Source: Astrobacterium formosum (lineage in GTDB: Bacteria > Pseudomonadota > Alphaproteobacteria > Rhizobiales > Xanthobacteraceae). From it: a stretch of DNA of 64,000 nt. Below, piece after piece: positions 15,646 through 24,260 of the stretch. The notes beneath the pieces were generated by a model, which saw nothing but the letters and a program-made list of their open reading frames with translations, was not told where the DNA came from and did no database searches. The stretch is taken from NCBI GenBank assembly GCA_030848545.1, contig JAVDCA010000016.1, forward strand, positions 62,001 through 126,000, written 5' to 3'. The position numbers were made by a program, and so were the translations under genes. Each line of letters opens with the position of its first letter. Position 1 is the stretch's first letter.

Positions 15646-17673
15646 TCACAATGCCGGTGCGGCTTCGCGCCGGGCGGCCGGTTTTGCTTTCGCGTCGAGG
15701 CGAGCCATGGCGGCATCGGCCACCGCCTGCGGCGTGATGCCAAAATGACGGAACAGCTCTTCGGGCGGCGCCGAGGCGCCATAGGTCGTCATGCCGACGA
15801 AAACGCCCTCGGTCCCGAGCCAGCGTTCCCAGCCGAACTTGACCGCCGCCTCGACACCGACGCGTACGGTCTCCGGCCCGAGCACGCTCGCCTGATAGGC
15901 CGCATCCTGCTCCTCGAACACTTCCCAGCATGGCATCGAGACGACCGCGGCGGCGACGCCTTGGGCGGCGAGGAGGTCGCGGGCGGCGAGCGCCACCACC
16001 ACTTCGGAGCCGGTCGCGAGCAGGGTCACCTGCCGCCGACCATTCGCCTCCGCGATCACATAGGCGCCGCGTGCGCAAAGGTTTTCGCTCACCGGCTCGG
16101 TGCGCACCGGCGGCAGCGGCTGACGGGTGCCGAGGATCGTCGACGGCCCGCCGCGGCGTTTGAGCGCCACTTCCCAGCACTCCGCCATTTCGACCGCGTC
16201 GGCGGGGCGGAACACGGCGTAGTTGGGCATCGCGCGTAGTGCCGCCATGATCTCGACCGGCTGGTGGGTCGGGCCATTCTTGCCGACGCCGATCGAGTCG
16301 TGGCTCAAGATGGTGACGACCGGCAGACTCATCATGGCCGACATGCGCAGCGCCGGGCGCATGTAGTCCGAGAACGCCAGATAGGTGGCGCCGGTCGGCA
16401 AAACGCCGCCATGGGCCACCATGCCATTCATCATCACCCCCATGGCGTGCTCACGGACGCCATAGTGGATGTAGCGGCCGGCGCGATTGTCGGCCGTGAA
16501 TTCGGCAAGACCGCGCTTGCAGTTGGTCGATGCTTCCAGGTCCGGAGAACCGGACATGAATTCGGGAATGGTGTCGGCCAAAAGGCGCACCACATCGCCG
16601 GCCGAATGGATCGCCGGTTGGGTCGGCTTCTCCTGCGCCATGCGACGCGCGTGGACGGCAAGCGCCTCCACGCAAGCCTTCGGCAACTCGCCCCGTTGCA
16701 TGCGTTCGAACTCGGCGCGCAACTCAGGCGCGAGCGCCGCGACGCGCGACTTCCAGGCGTCGTAGGCGGGCCGGTTGCGCTCCTCCACCCCGGCCTTCCA
16801 GGCGGCGCGGACATCGTCGGGAATTTCGAACGGCCCGTAGGGCCAGTCCAGGGCTTCGCGGGCAGCTTTGAGATCGTCAGCGAACACGCGCCCGCCGTGG
16901 GCCGCACGGGTGTCTTGCAGCCGCGGCGAACCTTTGCCGATCAGGGTGCGGCAGGCGATCATGGTCGGCCGCGGGTCGGACTTGGCCAGCGTCAGGGCGG
17001 CGGAGACAGAATCCTGGTCGTGGCCATCGGCGTCGATCACCTGCCAGCCAGCCACCTGAAATCGGGCACGCACGTCCTCGCTGATATTGATGCCGATCGA
17101 ACCGTCGTCGGTCATGCGGTTGTCGTCCCACAGGAAAGTGAGCTTGCCGAGCTTGAGATGGCCGGCGAGCGCGATCACCTCGTAGGCGACCCCCTCCATC
17201 AGGCAGCCGTCACCGACGAGCGCATAGGTACGGTGATCGACGATCTCCGGCCCAAACTTCTGCGACAGCCAGGCCTCCGCCACCGCCATGCCAACCGCGT
17301 TGCCGATGCCCTGGCCGAGCGGGCCGGTGGTCACCTCGATGCCGATCGTCGGGTCTCGCTCCGGATGGCCGGCGGTGTGCGAGCCCAGGGCACGGAAGCG
17401 CTTGATCTGCTCGATGGTCATCTCCTCGTAGCCGGAAAGATGCAGCAACGAGTAGATCAGCATCGAGCCATGGCCGTTCGAGAGCACGAAGCGGTCGCGG
17501 TCCGACCATGTCGGATCCTTGGGATTGCACTTGAGGTGGCGTGTGAACAGTGCCGTGGCGATGTCGGCGGAGCCCAGCGGCGTGCCCGGATGGCCTTCGC
17601 AGGCCCGCTCGATGGCGTCGAGGGACAGGAACCGGATGGCGTTCGCCATTTTGTGCGGTGAGACGGTCGACAT
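15646..17673 (-). CDS. tkt: full-length transketolase with altered substrate pocket
   Basis: A 675-residue ThDP enzyme that transfers two-carbon ketol units. The ThDP site is complete: GHPG, SNGHGS, GPLGQGIGN, GDGCLMEG and catalytic E408 in HYGVREHAMG. Pocket residues differ from E. coli TktA. By ungapped alignment, the phosphate-binding R358 is I355, and the loop read GEDGPTHQ is GKNGPTHQ, so E468 and D469 become K465 and N466. H458, H470 and S382 are kept. D469 is known to set acceptor preference, so the acceptor may be non-standard or unphosphorylated. It is the first gene of the TRAP/SDR/transketolase operon, which means this cluster encodes two transketolases. Confidence 0.93.
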   Translation of the reverse strand: MSTVSPHKMANAIRFLSLDAIERACEGHPGTPLGSADIATALFTRHLKCNPKDPTWSDRDRFVLSNGHGSMLIYSLLHLSGYEEMTIEQIKRFRALGSHTAGHPERDPTIGIEVTTGPLGQGIGNAVGMAVAEAWLSQKFGPEIVDHRTYALVGDGCLMEGVAYEVIALAGHLKLGKLTFLWDDNRMTDDGSIGINISEDVRARFQVAGWQVIDADGHDQDSVSAALTLAKSDPRPTMIACRTLIGKGSPRLQDTRAAHGGRVFADDLKAAREALDWPYGPFEIPDDVRAAWKAGVEERNRPAYDAWKSRVAALAPELRAEFERMQRGELPKACVEALAVHARRMAQEKPTQPAIHSAGDVVRLLADTIPEFMSGSPDLEASTNCKRGLAEFTADNRAGRYIHYGVREHAMGVMMNGMVAHGGVLPTGATYLAFSDYMRPALRMSAMMSLPVVTILSHDSIGVGKNGPTHQPVEIMAALRAMPNYAVFRPADAVEMAECWEVALKRRGGPSTILGTRQPLPPVRTEPVSENLCARGAYVIAEANGRRQVTLLATGSEVVVALAARDLLAAQGVAAAVVSMPCWEVFEEQDAAYQASVLGPETVRVGVEAAVKFGWERWLGTEGVFVGMTTYGASAPPEELFRHFGITPQAVADAAMARLDAKAKPAARREAAPAL

Positions 17674-17690
17674 CGTGAAAACTTCTCACT

Positions 17691-17958
17691 GATGAATCAT
17701 GGGTGGACGGCAAGGCGCGAGGACGACGGACGCAACAGGATGGTTCGGCAGGCGACGCCGGTCCGTGGCCCGGCGCCAAAATTCAGTTCGATTTGCGCAG
17801 CTGCTTCTGCCGAGTTCGACGATTCCAGCGAGACCGGCAGATTCGCTGTCGACGAGGCTCAAAGTCGCCCTTCCGGGCCCGGATCGGTGAGGATGATGGC
17901 GCCGACGCCGGCGCCGGCAAAACGCATTGATTGCCTCAACCGATGAATTATGTTCATC
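17691..17958. promoter_or_regulatory. paired LysR-type operators in tkt/lysR divergent region
   Basis: The gap between tkt and the LysR gene has a perfect inverted repeat GATGAA-TTATG-TTCATC at 17942-17958, 8 bp before the regulator start. A 9/10 match to its left part (GATGAATCAT) lies at 17691-17700, just 18 bp before the tkt start. Such an arrangement suits a regulator that controls tkt and represses itself. Confidence 0.5.
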
Positions 17959-17965
17959 TAGCGCA

Positions 17966-18853
17966 ATGCACAATTTGCCCCTCGACCTGCTCAATGCGTT
18001 CGAGGCCGCCGCCCGCACGGGATCGTTCCGCGTGGCCGGCCAGGAACTCGGGATTTCGCCAAGCGCCGTCAGCCACGCGATCCGCAAACTCGAGACCTTG
18101 ATTGGCGCGAGCCTGTTCGACCGCCAGGGGCGGCGGGTGCGGCTGAATTCCAGCGGCGAGGCCTTGTTCCGGCACGTCTCCGAGGCGCTCGATCAGGTGC
18201 GCCACGGTCTCGACATGGTCGGCTCGCGCTCCGACAGCCTGCTGCGGCTCCATTGTGCGCCGAGCCTCGCCGCACAATGGCTGATACCGCGGCTCAAGCG
18301 TTTGTTCGCCGATCTGCCCGGACTGAAACTGCGCCTGTCATCGAGCGCCGATTACCCGCGTTTCCAGCACAACGACATCGACGCCGACATCTGCTACGGC
18401 CCTCCCCGACAGGAGGGGCTGGTCGTCATTCCGCTCGGCGAAGAGGTCGTGTGTCCTTTGTGCTCGCCGGAGATGGCGCGCGGCATCCGCACGTCGGAAG
18501 ACCTGCTCAGGCGCGATCTCCTGGAAAGCGACAACAAGCGCGTGCGTTGGGACGCTTGGTTCGCGGCCAACCATATCGAGCCGCCGGCGTCCCAGCGCAG
18601 CCGCTTCGACCGCAGCTTCATGGCGATCGCCGCCGCCGTGGACGGCCTCGGTGTCGCGCTGGAATCGACCCGTCTGGCCGAGCGAGAAATCGCCCAAGGA
18701 CTGCTCGTTGCCCCACTGTCCGGCGTCGCCAGCGACGTACGCTATGTCGGCCACTACCTGGTATTTCCGCCGTCGATGAAGTTCAGACGATCCGTACGCT
18801 CGTTCGCCGGCTGGCTGACGAAGGAACTGGACCTTCCGCCGCTGGACACTTGA
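17966..18853 (+). CDS. LysR-family regulator, GcvA-like
   Basis: A 295-residue LTTR of the GcvA/AmpR branch. The N-terminus MHNLPLDLLNAFEAAARTG and the HTH segment SPSAVSHAIRKLE are typical of that branch. The effector domain starts near residue 90. An upstream in-frame ATG at 17927 would put the start across the palindromic operator, so 17966 is preferred. It is divergent from the transketolase/TRAP operon and is its probable regulator. The ligand is unknown. Confidence 0.9.
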   Translation: MHNLPLDLLNAFEAAARTGSFRVAGQELGISPSAVSHAIRKLETLIGASLFDRQGRRVRLNSSGEALFRHVSEALDQVRHGLDMVGSRSDSLLRLHCAPSLAAQWLIPRLKRLFADLPGLKLRLSSSADYPRFQHNDIDADICYGPPRQEGLVVIPLGEEVVCPLCSPEMARGIRTSEDLLRRDLLESDNKRVRWDAWFAANHIEPPASQRSRFDRSFMAIAAAVDGLGVALESTRLAEREIAQGLLVAPLSGVASDVRYVGHYLVFPPSMKFRRSVRSFAGWLTKELDLPPLDT

Positions 18854-18905
18854 TCGGCTGGAAATGCGGGCGGGCCGAACAAGGGCTCGCCGCCGTCGCA
18901 CCGCC

Positions 18906-20147
18906 TCAGCGGTCTTCGTTCGCCAGGCGCCAAACCACATCCAGGAGAACGTTGGCGCCAGCGACGAGATCGGCGTCGGCGGTGAATTCCTTCGGGCTGT
19001 GGCTGATGCCGCGGAGGCACGGCACGAAGATCATCGCCGCCGGTGCGATCCGGGCGAGCATCTGGGCGTCATGGCCGGCTCCGGAGGTCATGCGCCGGGA
19101 CGCAAGGCCGCGATCCCTGGCGGCGTCTTCCACCATGGTGACGATGCGCTGGTCGAACGGCACCGGCTCGAAGCGCGCGAGCCGCTCCACCGTGACGCTC
19201 ACTTCCTCCTCGGCGGTTAGCCGGTCCAGGAAGGCGGACAAAGCCGCTTCCTCGTCCCGGAGGCGATCCTCGTCGGGATCGCGGAGGTCGACCGTGAAGG
19301 TCGCGCGCGCCGGGATGACGTTGATCGCATTCGGCTCGAAGCTCATGCAGCCGACCGTCGCGACCGTCGGGGTGTTGGACGCCACCGCGCGGCCGCGCAG
19401 GAAGGTGATCACCCGCGCCGCCGCCTGACCGGCGTCCCGACGCATCGACATGGGCGTCGTGCCGGCGTGATTGGCGTCGCCCTCGATCGTTACTTTCTGC
19501 CAGGAAATACCCTGCACGCCCTGCACGGCGCCGATCGGCACGCCCTCGCGATCGAGAACAGGTCCCTGCTCGATGTGGAGCTCCAGATAGGCATGGGGCG
19601 CCATGAAACCCGGCTCGGCGTAGCCCGCATATCCGATCCGATCGAGTTCCTCGCCGAACACGCTGCCGTCCGTCCCTACGGTGGCCAGCGCCGCGTCGAG
19701 ATCGAGACCGCCCACGAAGGCGAGTGAGCCCAGCATATCGGGGGCGTAGCGTACGCCCTCCTCATTGGTGAAGGCCGCGACCGCAATCGGGCGCGTCGGC
19801 GTAAAGCCGCCCTCCTTCAGGCTCTGGATCACTTCGAGGCCCGACAGCACGCCGTAGCAGCCGTCGTAGATGCCGGCATCGATCACGGTGTCGATATGGG
19901 AGCCGATCAGAACCGGCTTCCGACCGCCCGAGCCTTGCGGCGTCCAGACCCCGAACACATTGCCGATCCGGTCGACGACGACTTCCAGGCCGGCGTCCGC
20001 GAGCCATGACCGCAGCCGGTCGCGGCCGAGCCGGTCGGCTTCCGACGCGGCGAGGCGAGCCAGTCTGCCGTCCGCGTCGCGTCCGATCGTGCCTAGTTCG
20101 CGCAGTCGCCCGGTCAAGCGTTGCGCATCGATCGCGTGATTACCCAT
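18906..20147 (-). CDS. M20-family amidase/hydantoinase/carbamoylase
   Basis: A 413-residue zinc hydrolase of the N-carbamoyl-L-amino-acid hydrolase / allantoate amidohydrolase / ureidoglycolate amidohydrolase group. Metal and catalytic residues are visible in GSHIDTV, DGCYGVLSG, NEEGVRY, the ELHIEQGPVL stretch and the late SGAGHDAQ and ISHSPKEF motifs. The dimerisation/lid domain sits at about 210-330 with GDANHAGTTPM. It likely splits a ureido or amide group from an amino acid or a purine-derived ureide. It is 25 bp downstream of an amidohydrolase, a pairing that suggests a two-step ring-opening and decarbamoylation route. The specific substrate is not known. Confidence 0.88.
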   Translation of the reverse strand: MGNHAIDAQRLTGRLRELGTIGRDADGRLARLAASEADRLGRDRLRSWLADAGLEVVVDRIGNVFGVWTPQGSGGRKPVLIGSHIDTVIDAGIYDGCYGVLSGLEVIQSLKEGGFTPTRPIAVAAFTNEEGVRYAPDMLGSLAFVGGLDLDAALATVGTDGSVFGEELDRIGYAGYAEPGFMAPHAYLELHIEQGPVLDREGVPIGAVQGVQGISWQKVTIEGDANHAGTTPMSMRRDAGQAAARVITFLRGRAVASNTPTVATVGCMSFEPNAINVIPARATFTVDLRDPDEDRLRDEEAALSAFLDRLTAEEEVSVTVERLARFEPVPFDQRIVTMVEDAARDRGLASRRMTSGAGHDAQMLARIAPAAMIFVPCLRGISHSPKEFTADADLVAGANVLLDVVWRLANEDR

Positions 20148-20172
20148 GGCTTTCGCCCATATCACTCGGCCG

Positions 20173-21336
20173 TCAGGTCCGAGAGGCCTGGGGCCCGCCG
20201 CTCGAGTGCCACCACCGCCCGGCGATGACGATGCCGTGCGGAACGATCTTCTTCTCGCCGGGCAGATGCTCGCCGAGGGCGTCCACATAATCGAAACGCC
20301 CATTCTCGACCTTGAGGATCGTCGCGTCACCTACGCTGCCCGGTTTGAGGCTGCCGAGGGCGGGACGCTGGAGGGCGCGGGCCGCATTGATGGTCGCCGA
20401 CGCGATGACGTCTTTGAGGGGCATGCCCAGGCAAAGGAACTTCGACATGGTGGTCACGAGGTCGTATGCCGGCCCGTCGACGCACAGCGTGTGCACGTCG
20501 GACGAGATCGTGTCCGGCATGAACCCGTTGGCGAGCATCACGCGCGCGACCTTGAAGGCGAGCGAGCCCTTGCCGTGTCCGATGTCGAACAGGATGCCGC
20601 GCTCGCGCGCCGCGATGACGGCGCGCTTGACGGTCCCCTGCGGCGTGATCGGCGTGTTGGGGAAGGCGTGGAAAGAATGCGTGATGATGTCGCCCGGCCG
20701 CAGCCTTTCGAGCACTTCCTCGTAGTTCGGCGGCGGATCGTCGATATGCGCCATCACCGGCATGCCGAGTTCGTCGGCGGCCTGCAGGCCGACATCGAGC
20801 GGCACCGTGCCGGAACGCCCCGACCCGATGGTACCGACCCGCACCTTGATGCCGACGATGAGGTCGCGATTGGCCTGAGCGACCGCCACGGCTTCGGCCG
20901 GGGCAAGCAGGCGGATCTCCTCGCTCTCGCCCACCATCACCCGGGGCGCAAAACCGAAAATGCCGGCGAACGACACGTTCAGGTACGCCAGTATGCGTAC
21001 CGGACAGGGTTCGATAACATGCCTGCGGAAGCCGTGGAAATTGCCCGGGCCGGCGCTGCCGGTATCGATTGCGGTCGTGATCCCGCTGCCACGGCAATAG
21101 GCCTCGGGTTCGACGCTCAGGGAGGTACCGCCCCAATACACGTGGGTGTGCAGATCGATCAGTCCCGGCGTCACGATCGCTCCGGAGACATCACGCACTT
21201 CGGTCGCGGCGTCCGGCTTCAGGCACGGCCCGATCGCGCTGACCTTGCCGTCCGAGAAGGCCACATCGGTAGTGGTATCGAGCCCCTGCGACGGGTCCAG
21301 CACCCGGCCGCCGCGGAGGATCAGGTCATAAGCCAT
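20173..21336 (-). CDS. amidohydrolase/deacetylase family metallohydrolase
   Basis: A 387-residue TIM-barrel metallohydrolase of the dihydroorotase-like amidohydrolase superfamily. It shows the HxH motif in GLIDLHTHVYWGG, the carboxylated lysine in VGIKVRV, metal histidines in MAHIDDPP and THSFHAF, and the catalytic aspartate in SSDVHTL. It resembles the EF_0837/AHA_3915 deacetylase-type subgroup more than true hydantoinase. Transcribed ahead of the M20 enzyme with a 25-bp gap, it probably acts first in the same pathway. The ATG at 21336 begins MAYDLILRGGRV, a standard family start. Confidence 0.87.
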   Translation of the reverse strand: MAYDLILRGGRVLDPSQGLDTTTDVAFSDGKVSAIGPCLKPDAATEVRDVSGAIVTPGLIDLHTHVYWGGTSLSVEPEAYCRGSGITTAIDTGSAGPGNFHGFRRHVIEPCPVRILAYLNVSFAGIFGFAPRVMVGESEEIRLLAPAEAVAVAQANRDLIVGIKVRVGTIGSGRSGTVPLDVGLQAADELGMPVMAHIDDPPPNYEEVLERLRPGDIITHSFHAFPNTPITPQGTVKRAVIAARERGILFDIGHGKGSLAFKVARVMLANGFMPDTISSDVHTLCVDGPAYDLVTTMSKFLCLGMPLKDVIASATINAARALQRPALGSLKPGSVGDATILKVENGRFDYVDALGEHLPGEKKIVPHGIVIAGRWWHSSGGPQASRT

Positions 21337-21546
21337 TCGGTCTTTCTCCAGGCATCGGCGTTTCACGCCACCCGCCGGTCCGCGCGTGGCGGGCACATGG
21401 CGAAAGCGGCGGCCGGGCCAACGTAGCACCGGCGCTTACGGCACTTTAGACCGGCGCCATGCGGCGCCCCATCCGGCCTACACCGGATCAGTCCATGCGT
21501 GTGGTTGCGAGGAGAAAACGGGAAGACGCCCAGGCTGTCGCCCGGC

Positions 21547-22401
21547 TCACAACATCTCCAGCGGCCGCGCCTTTTTCGGCGGCGGGAAGACGCGGTCGAT
21601 GTCGGCAAGATCCTGCGCGGTGAGCTTCACGTCGAGCGCGGCGCGGTTGTCGCGCACATGGGCCACGTCCGCGGCTTTCGGGATCGCGATGACGCCGCCG
21701 TCACGCAGCGCACAGGCGAGCGCCACCTGCGCCGGCGTCGCGCCGTGGCGCCTGGCGATGTCGACGAGGGTGCGATCGGTCAGGATGCGGCCCTGCTCGA
21801 TCGGCGAATAGGCCATGATGGGGATTTTCCGCGCCTTGAGCATGGGCAGGAGATCGAACTCGATGCCGCGGCGGCTCGGGTTGTAGAGCACTTGGTTGGT
21901 CTGCACGCCTGTCCCGCCCTTGGCGGCCAAGAACTCCTTCATGTCGTCGGGATCGAGGTTGCTGACGCCCCAGTGGCGGATCTTGCCCGCCGCGACGAGT
22001 TCCTCGAAGGCCTCGATGGTGCGCCCGAACGGCGTCGAACCGCGCCAGTGCAGGAGATAGAGATCGATGTGATCAGTCTTGAGCCGCCGCAGGCTCCTCT
22101 CGCAGGCCGCGATGGTGCCGGTGCGGCTGGCGTTCGACGGCAGCACCTTGCTGACCAGATAGACCTTGTCGCGACGGCCGACGAGGGCGCGGCCGACAAG
22201 GTCCTCGGTCGAGCCGTCGCCGTACATTTCGGCGGTGTCGACCAGAGTCATGCCGAGATCGATGCCGAGTTGCAGCGCCGCAATCTCCTGCTCGGTGCGG
22301 CGCGCATTCTCGCCCATGCCCCAGGTGCCGAGCCCAAGCACGGGCACGTCCTCGCCGGCGGGCAGACCCAGGGTGGGAACAGACGAAACGGGTGTCGGCA
22401 C
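21547..22401 (-). CDS. aldo/keto reductase
   Basis: A 284-residue NADPH-dependent aldo/keto reductase. Visible are LGLGTWGMGE at the N-terminus, the catalytic tetrad residues in DTAEMYGDG, KVLPSNAS and LYLLHW, and the cofactor loop IPKAADVAHVRDN near the C-terminus. No ATG lies close to the family start; a GTG at 22401 is preceded by AGGAG about 8 nt away and gives the usual length. The open frame extends to 23043 but that part is antisense to the LysR gene. It is 210 bp from the amidohydrolase and may be a separate unit. The natural substrate is unknown. Confidence 0.88.
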   Translation of the reverse strand: MPTPVSSVPTLGLPAGEDVPVLGLGTWGMGENARRTEQEIAALQLGIDLGMTLVDTAEMYGDGSTEDLVGRALVGRRDKVYLVSKVLPSNASRTGTIAACERSLRRLKTDHIDLYLLHWRGSTPFGRTIEAFEELVAAGKIRHWGVSNLDPDDMKEFLAAKGGTGVQTNQVLYNPSRRGIEFDLLPMLKARKIPIMAYSPIEQGRILTDRTLVDIARRHGATPAQVALACALRDGGVIAIPKAADVAHVRDNRAALDVKLTAQDLADIDRVFPPPKKARPLEML

Positions 22402-22612
22402 GGCAGCGGCTCCTGCGGCGGTTGACGGGGCCCCACATCGGGGCTGGCGAGACCTACCCCATGGAAGACCGGACGCCAAGATACGGGTCCGACACGCTCG
22501 CGCGCCCCTCCCCTTGTCTCCGCCGGCCCGGCGTTTAACGATGCGGCGATCCGCACCGCAGACCGACCCGCAGCAATTGCAGGTCCTGCGGCGCACCACC
22601 GGACACGTCTGC

Positions 22613-23512
22613 ATGCTCGACAAGCTTGAACTTCTACTCGCCCTCGCCCGCGAGCGGCATTTCGGCCGCGCCGCCGAAGCCTGCGGGGTGACGCAGCCGA
22701 CCATGTCGGCGGGCATCAAGCAACTCGAGGACACGCTGGGGGTGATGCTGGTGCAACGGGGCTCGCGCTTCCACGGCTTTACGCCGGAGGGCGAGCGGGC
22801 GCTCGACTGGGCGCGCCGCATCGTCGGCGACGCGCGCACGCTGCGCCAGGAAATGGATGCGTTGAAGCGCGGCCTCGCCGGCGAGATCCGCATCGCCGCC
22901 ATTCCGACTGCACTCGGCATGGTGGCGTCGCTGACGACGCCGTACCGCGCCCGCCATCCGAATGTGCGCTTCACTATCCTGTCCAGGACCTCCATCGAGG
23001 TCCTGTCCATGCTGGAAAACCTCGAAGCCGATGCCGGCATCACCTATCTGGACAACGAGCCGCTCGGCCGCGTCAACACGGTGCCGCTCTATCACGAGAA
23101 CTACCGGCTCCTGACCGCGCCTGACGCCATGTTCGGCGACCGCGAAACCGTCACCTGGGCCGAAGTCGGGCGGGTGCCGCTGTGCCTCTTGACGCCGGAC
23201 ATGCAGAACCGGCGCATCATCGACGGCCTGCTGCGCCAAGCCGGCGTCGAAGCCACGCCGCAGCTCGTCTCCGACTCCATGATCGTTCTCTACACCCATG
23301 TGAAGACCGGCCGGTGGGCGAGCGTCATGCCGGCGCGTCTCGCCGACGCCCTGGGCCTCTCCGGCGCCGTGCGGGCGATTCCCATCGTGGAACCGGAATC
23401 GAGCCATGCGGTCGGCTTGGTGGTGCCGCAGCGCGAGCCCATGACGCCGCTGACCGCCGCCCTGGTCGACATCGCCAAGAAGGTGGCGGCGGAGATCAAC
23501 ACTGGAATGTGA
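22613..23512 (+). CDS. fdsR: LysR-family regulator, probable FdsR
   Basis: A 299-residue LTTR opening MLDKLELLLALARERHFGRA. It is the gene directly before the formate dehydrogenase operon and in the same direction, the usual place for FdsR, which represses or activates fds in response to formate. The HTH spans residues 3-60 and the CysB-like effector domain follows. It is also divergent from the aldo/keto reductase gene. The family assignment to FdsR rests mainly on context. Confidence 0.8.
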   Translation: MLDKLELLLALARERHFGRAAEACGVTQPTMSAGIKQLEDTLGVMLVQRGSRFHGFTPEGERALDWARRIVGDARTLRQEMDALKRGLAGEIRIAAIPTALGMVASLTTPYRARHPNVRFTILSRTSIEVLSMLENLEADAGITYLDNEPLGRVNTVPLYHENYRLLTAPDAMFGDRETVTWAEVGRVPLCLLTPDMQNRRIIDGLLRQAGVEATPQLVSDSMIVLYTHVKTGRWASVMPARLADALGLSGAVRAIPIVEPESSHAVGLVVPQREPMTPLTAALVDIAKKVAAEINTGM

Positions 23513-23520
23513 TCACCGGG

Positions 23521-23568
23521 GCTCGTCCTTCGAGGCTCGCCTTCGGCGAGCACCTCAGGACGACGGTC
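23521..23568. repeat. palindromic intergenic repeat, possible fdsR terminator
   Basis: A perfect 7-bp hairpin (GCTCGCC-TTC-GGCGAGC, 23535-23551) sits inside outer arms CGTCCTTCGAGG and CACCTCAGGACG. The same outer-arm wording appears in the long element at 59908-60070, so both belong to one repeat superfamily. It begins 9 bp after the fdsR stop and may end its transcript. Confidence 0.6.
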
Positions 23569-23725
23569 AAATGTCCGATGCCACTGGCACAAGACGATTG
23601 GGAGGTGCCCCTGCCTCTACCCTCGCCATTCCCTCATCGCAGTATGGATCCGGCAAGGTACCCGGTCGCCGTGTACACGATCCTTCATTCAGCTTTTCAA
23701 ATGACCGAACGGAACACCTTTATTG

Positions 23726-23740
23726 ATTCCACTGTGGAAT
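23726..23740. promoter_or_regulatory. palindromic LysR-type operator upstream of fdsG
   Basis: ATTCCAC-T-GTGGAAT is a perfect palindrome with 7-bp arms and contains the LTTR core T-N11-A (T at 23727, A at 23739). Its centre is 54 bp before the fdsG start. It is the likely recognition site of the LysR protein encoded just upstream. Confidence 0.65.
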
Positions 23741-23786
23741 TTTTCCAGGCTCGGCCTTCGACAATAAAGACATTGCGAGGGAAGGA

Positions 23787-24260
23787 ATGCCCATCCACGA
23801 AACGTGGAATCCAGAGCGTGCAGCCGAGTTGATCGCCGAGCACGTCCACGAGCCCGGGCCGCTGCTGCCGATCCTTCATGCCGTCCAGGAAACCTTCGGC
23901 CATGTCCCGGCGGACGCCGTGCCGCTGATCGCCGAGGCGCTCAACCTGTCGCGCGCCGAGGTGCACGGCGTCGTCACCTTCTATCATGACTTCCGCAGCG
24001 AGCCGGCCGGCCGGCGCGTCCTCAAGCTGTGCCGCTCCGAGGCCTGCCAGTCCATGGGAGCCGAAGCGCTCGCCAAGCAGGCAGAGGCTCGCCTCGCCAC
24101 CCGGCTCGGCAGCACCACGCCGGACGGCCGAGTCACCCTTGAACCCATCTACTGCCTCGGCCTGTGCGCCTGCGCGCCGGCGGCGATGCTCGACGGCGAA
24201 TTGATCGGCCGACTCGACGCTGGCCGGCTCGACACCCTCCTGGCGGAGGCCCAGTCATGA
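23787..24260 (+). CDS. fdsG: NAD-dependent formate dehydrogenase gamma subunit
   Basis: A 157-residue NuoE-like [2Fe-2S] protein. The cluster cysteines are in LCRSEACQ and, about 40 residues on, CLGLCACAP, matching the C-x4-C ... C-x3-C pattern of thioredoxin-fold subunits. It relays electrons between FdsB and the core of the cytosolic formate dehydrogenase. GGAAGG lies about 5 nt before the ATG. The stop overlaps the fdsB start as ATGA. It is the first structural gene of fdsGBA-fdhD-fdsD. Confidence 0.95.
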   Translation: MPIHETWNPERAAELIAEHVHEPGPLLPILHAVQETFGHVPADAVPLIAEALNLSRAEVHGVVTFYHDFRSEPAGRRVLKLCRSEACQSMGAEALAKQAEARLATRLGSTTPDGRVTLEPIYCLGLCACAPAAMLDGELIGRLDAGRLDTLLAEAQS

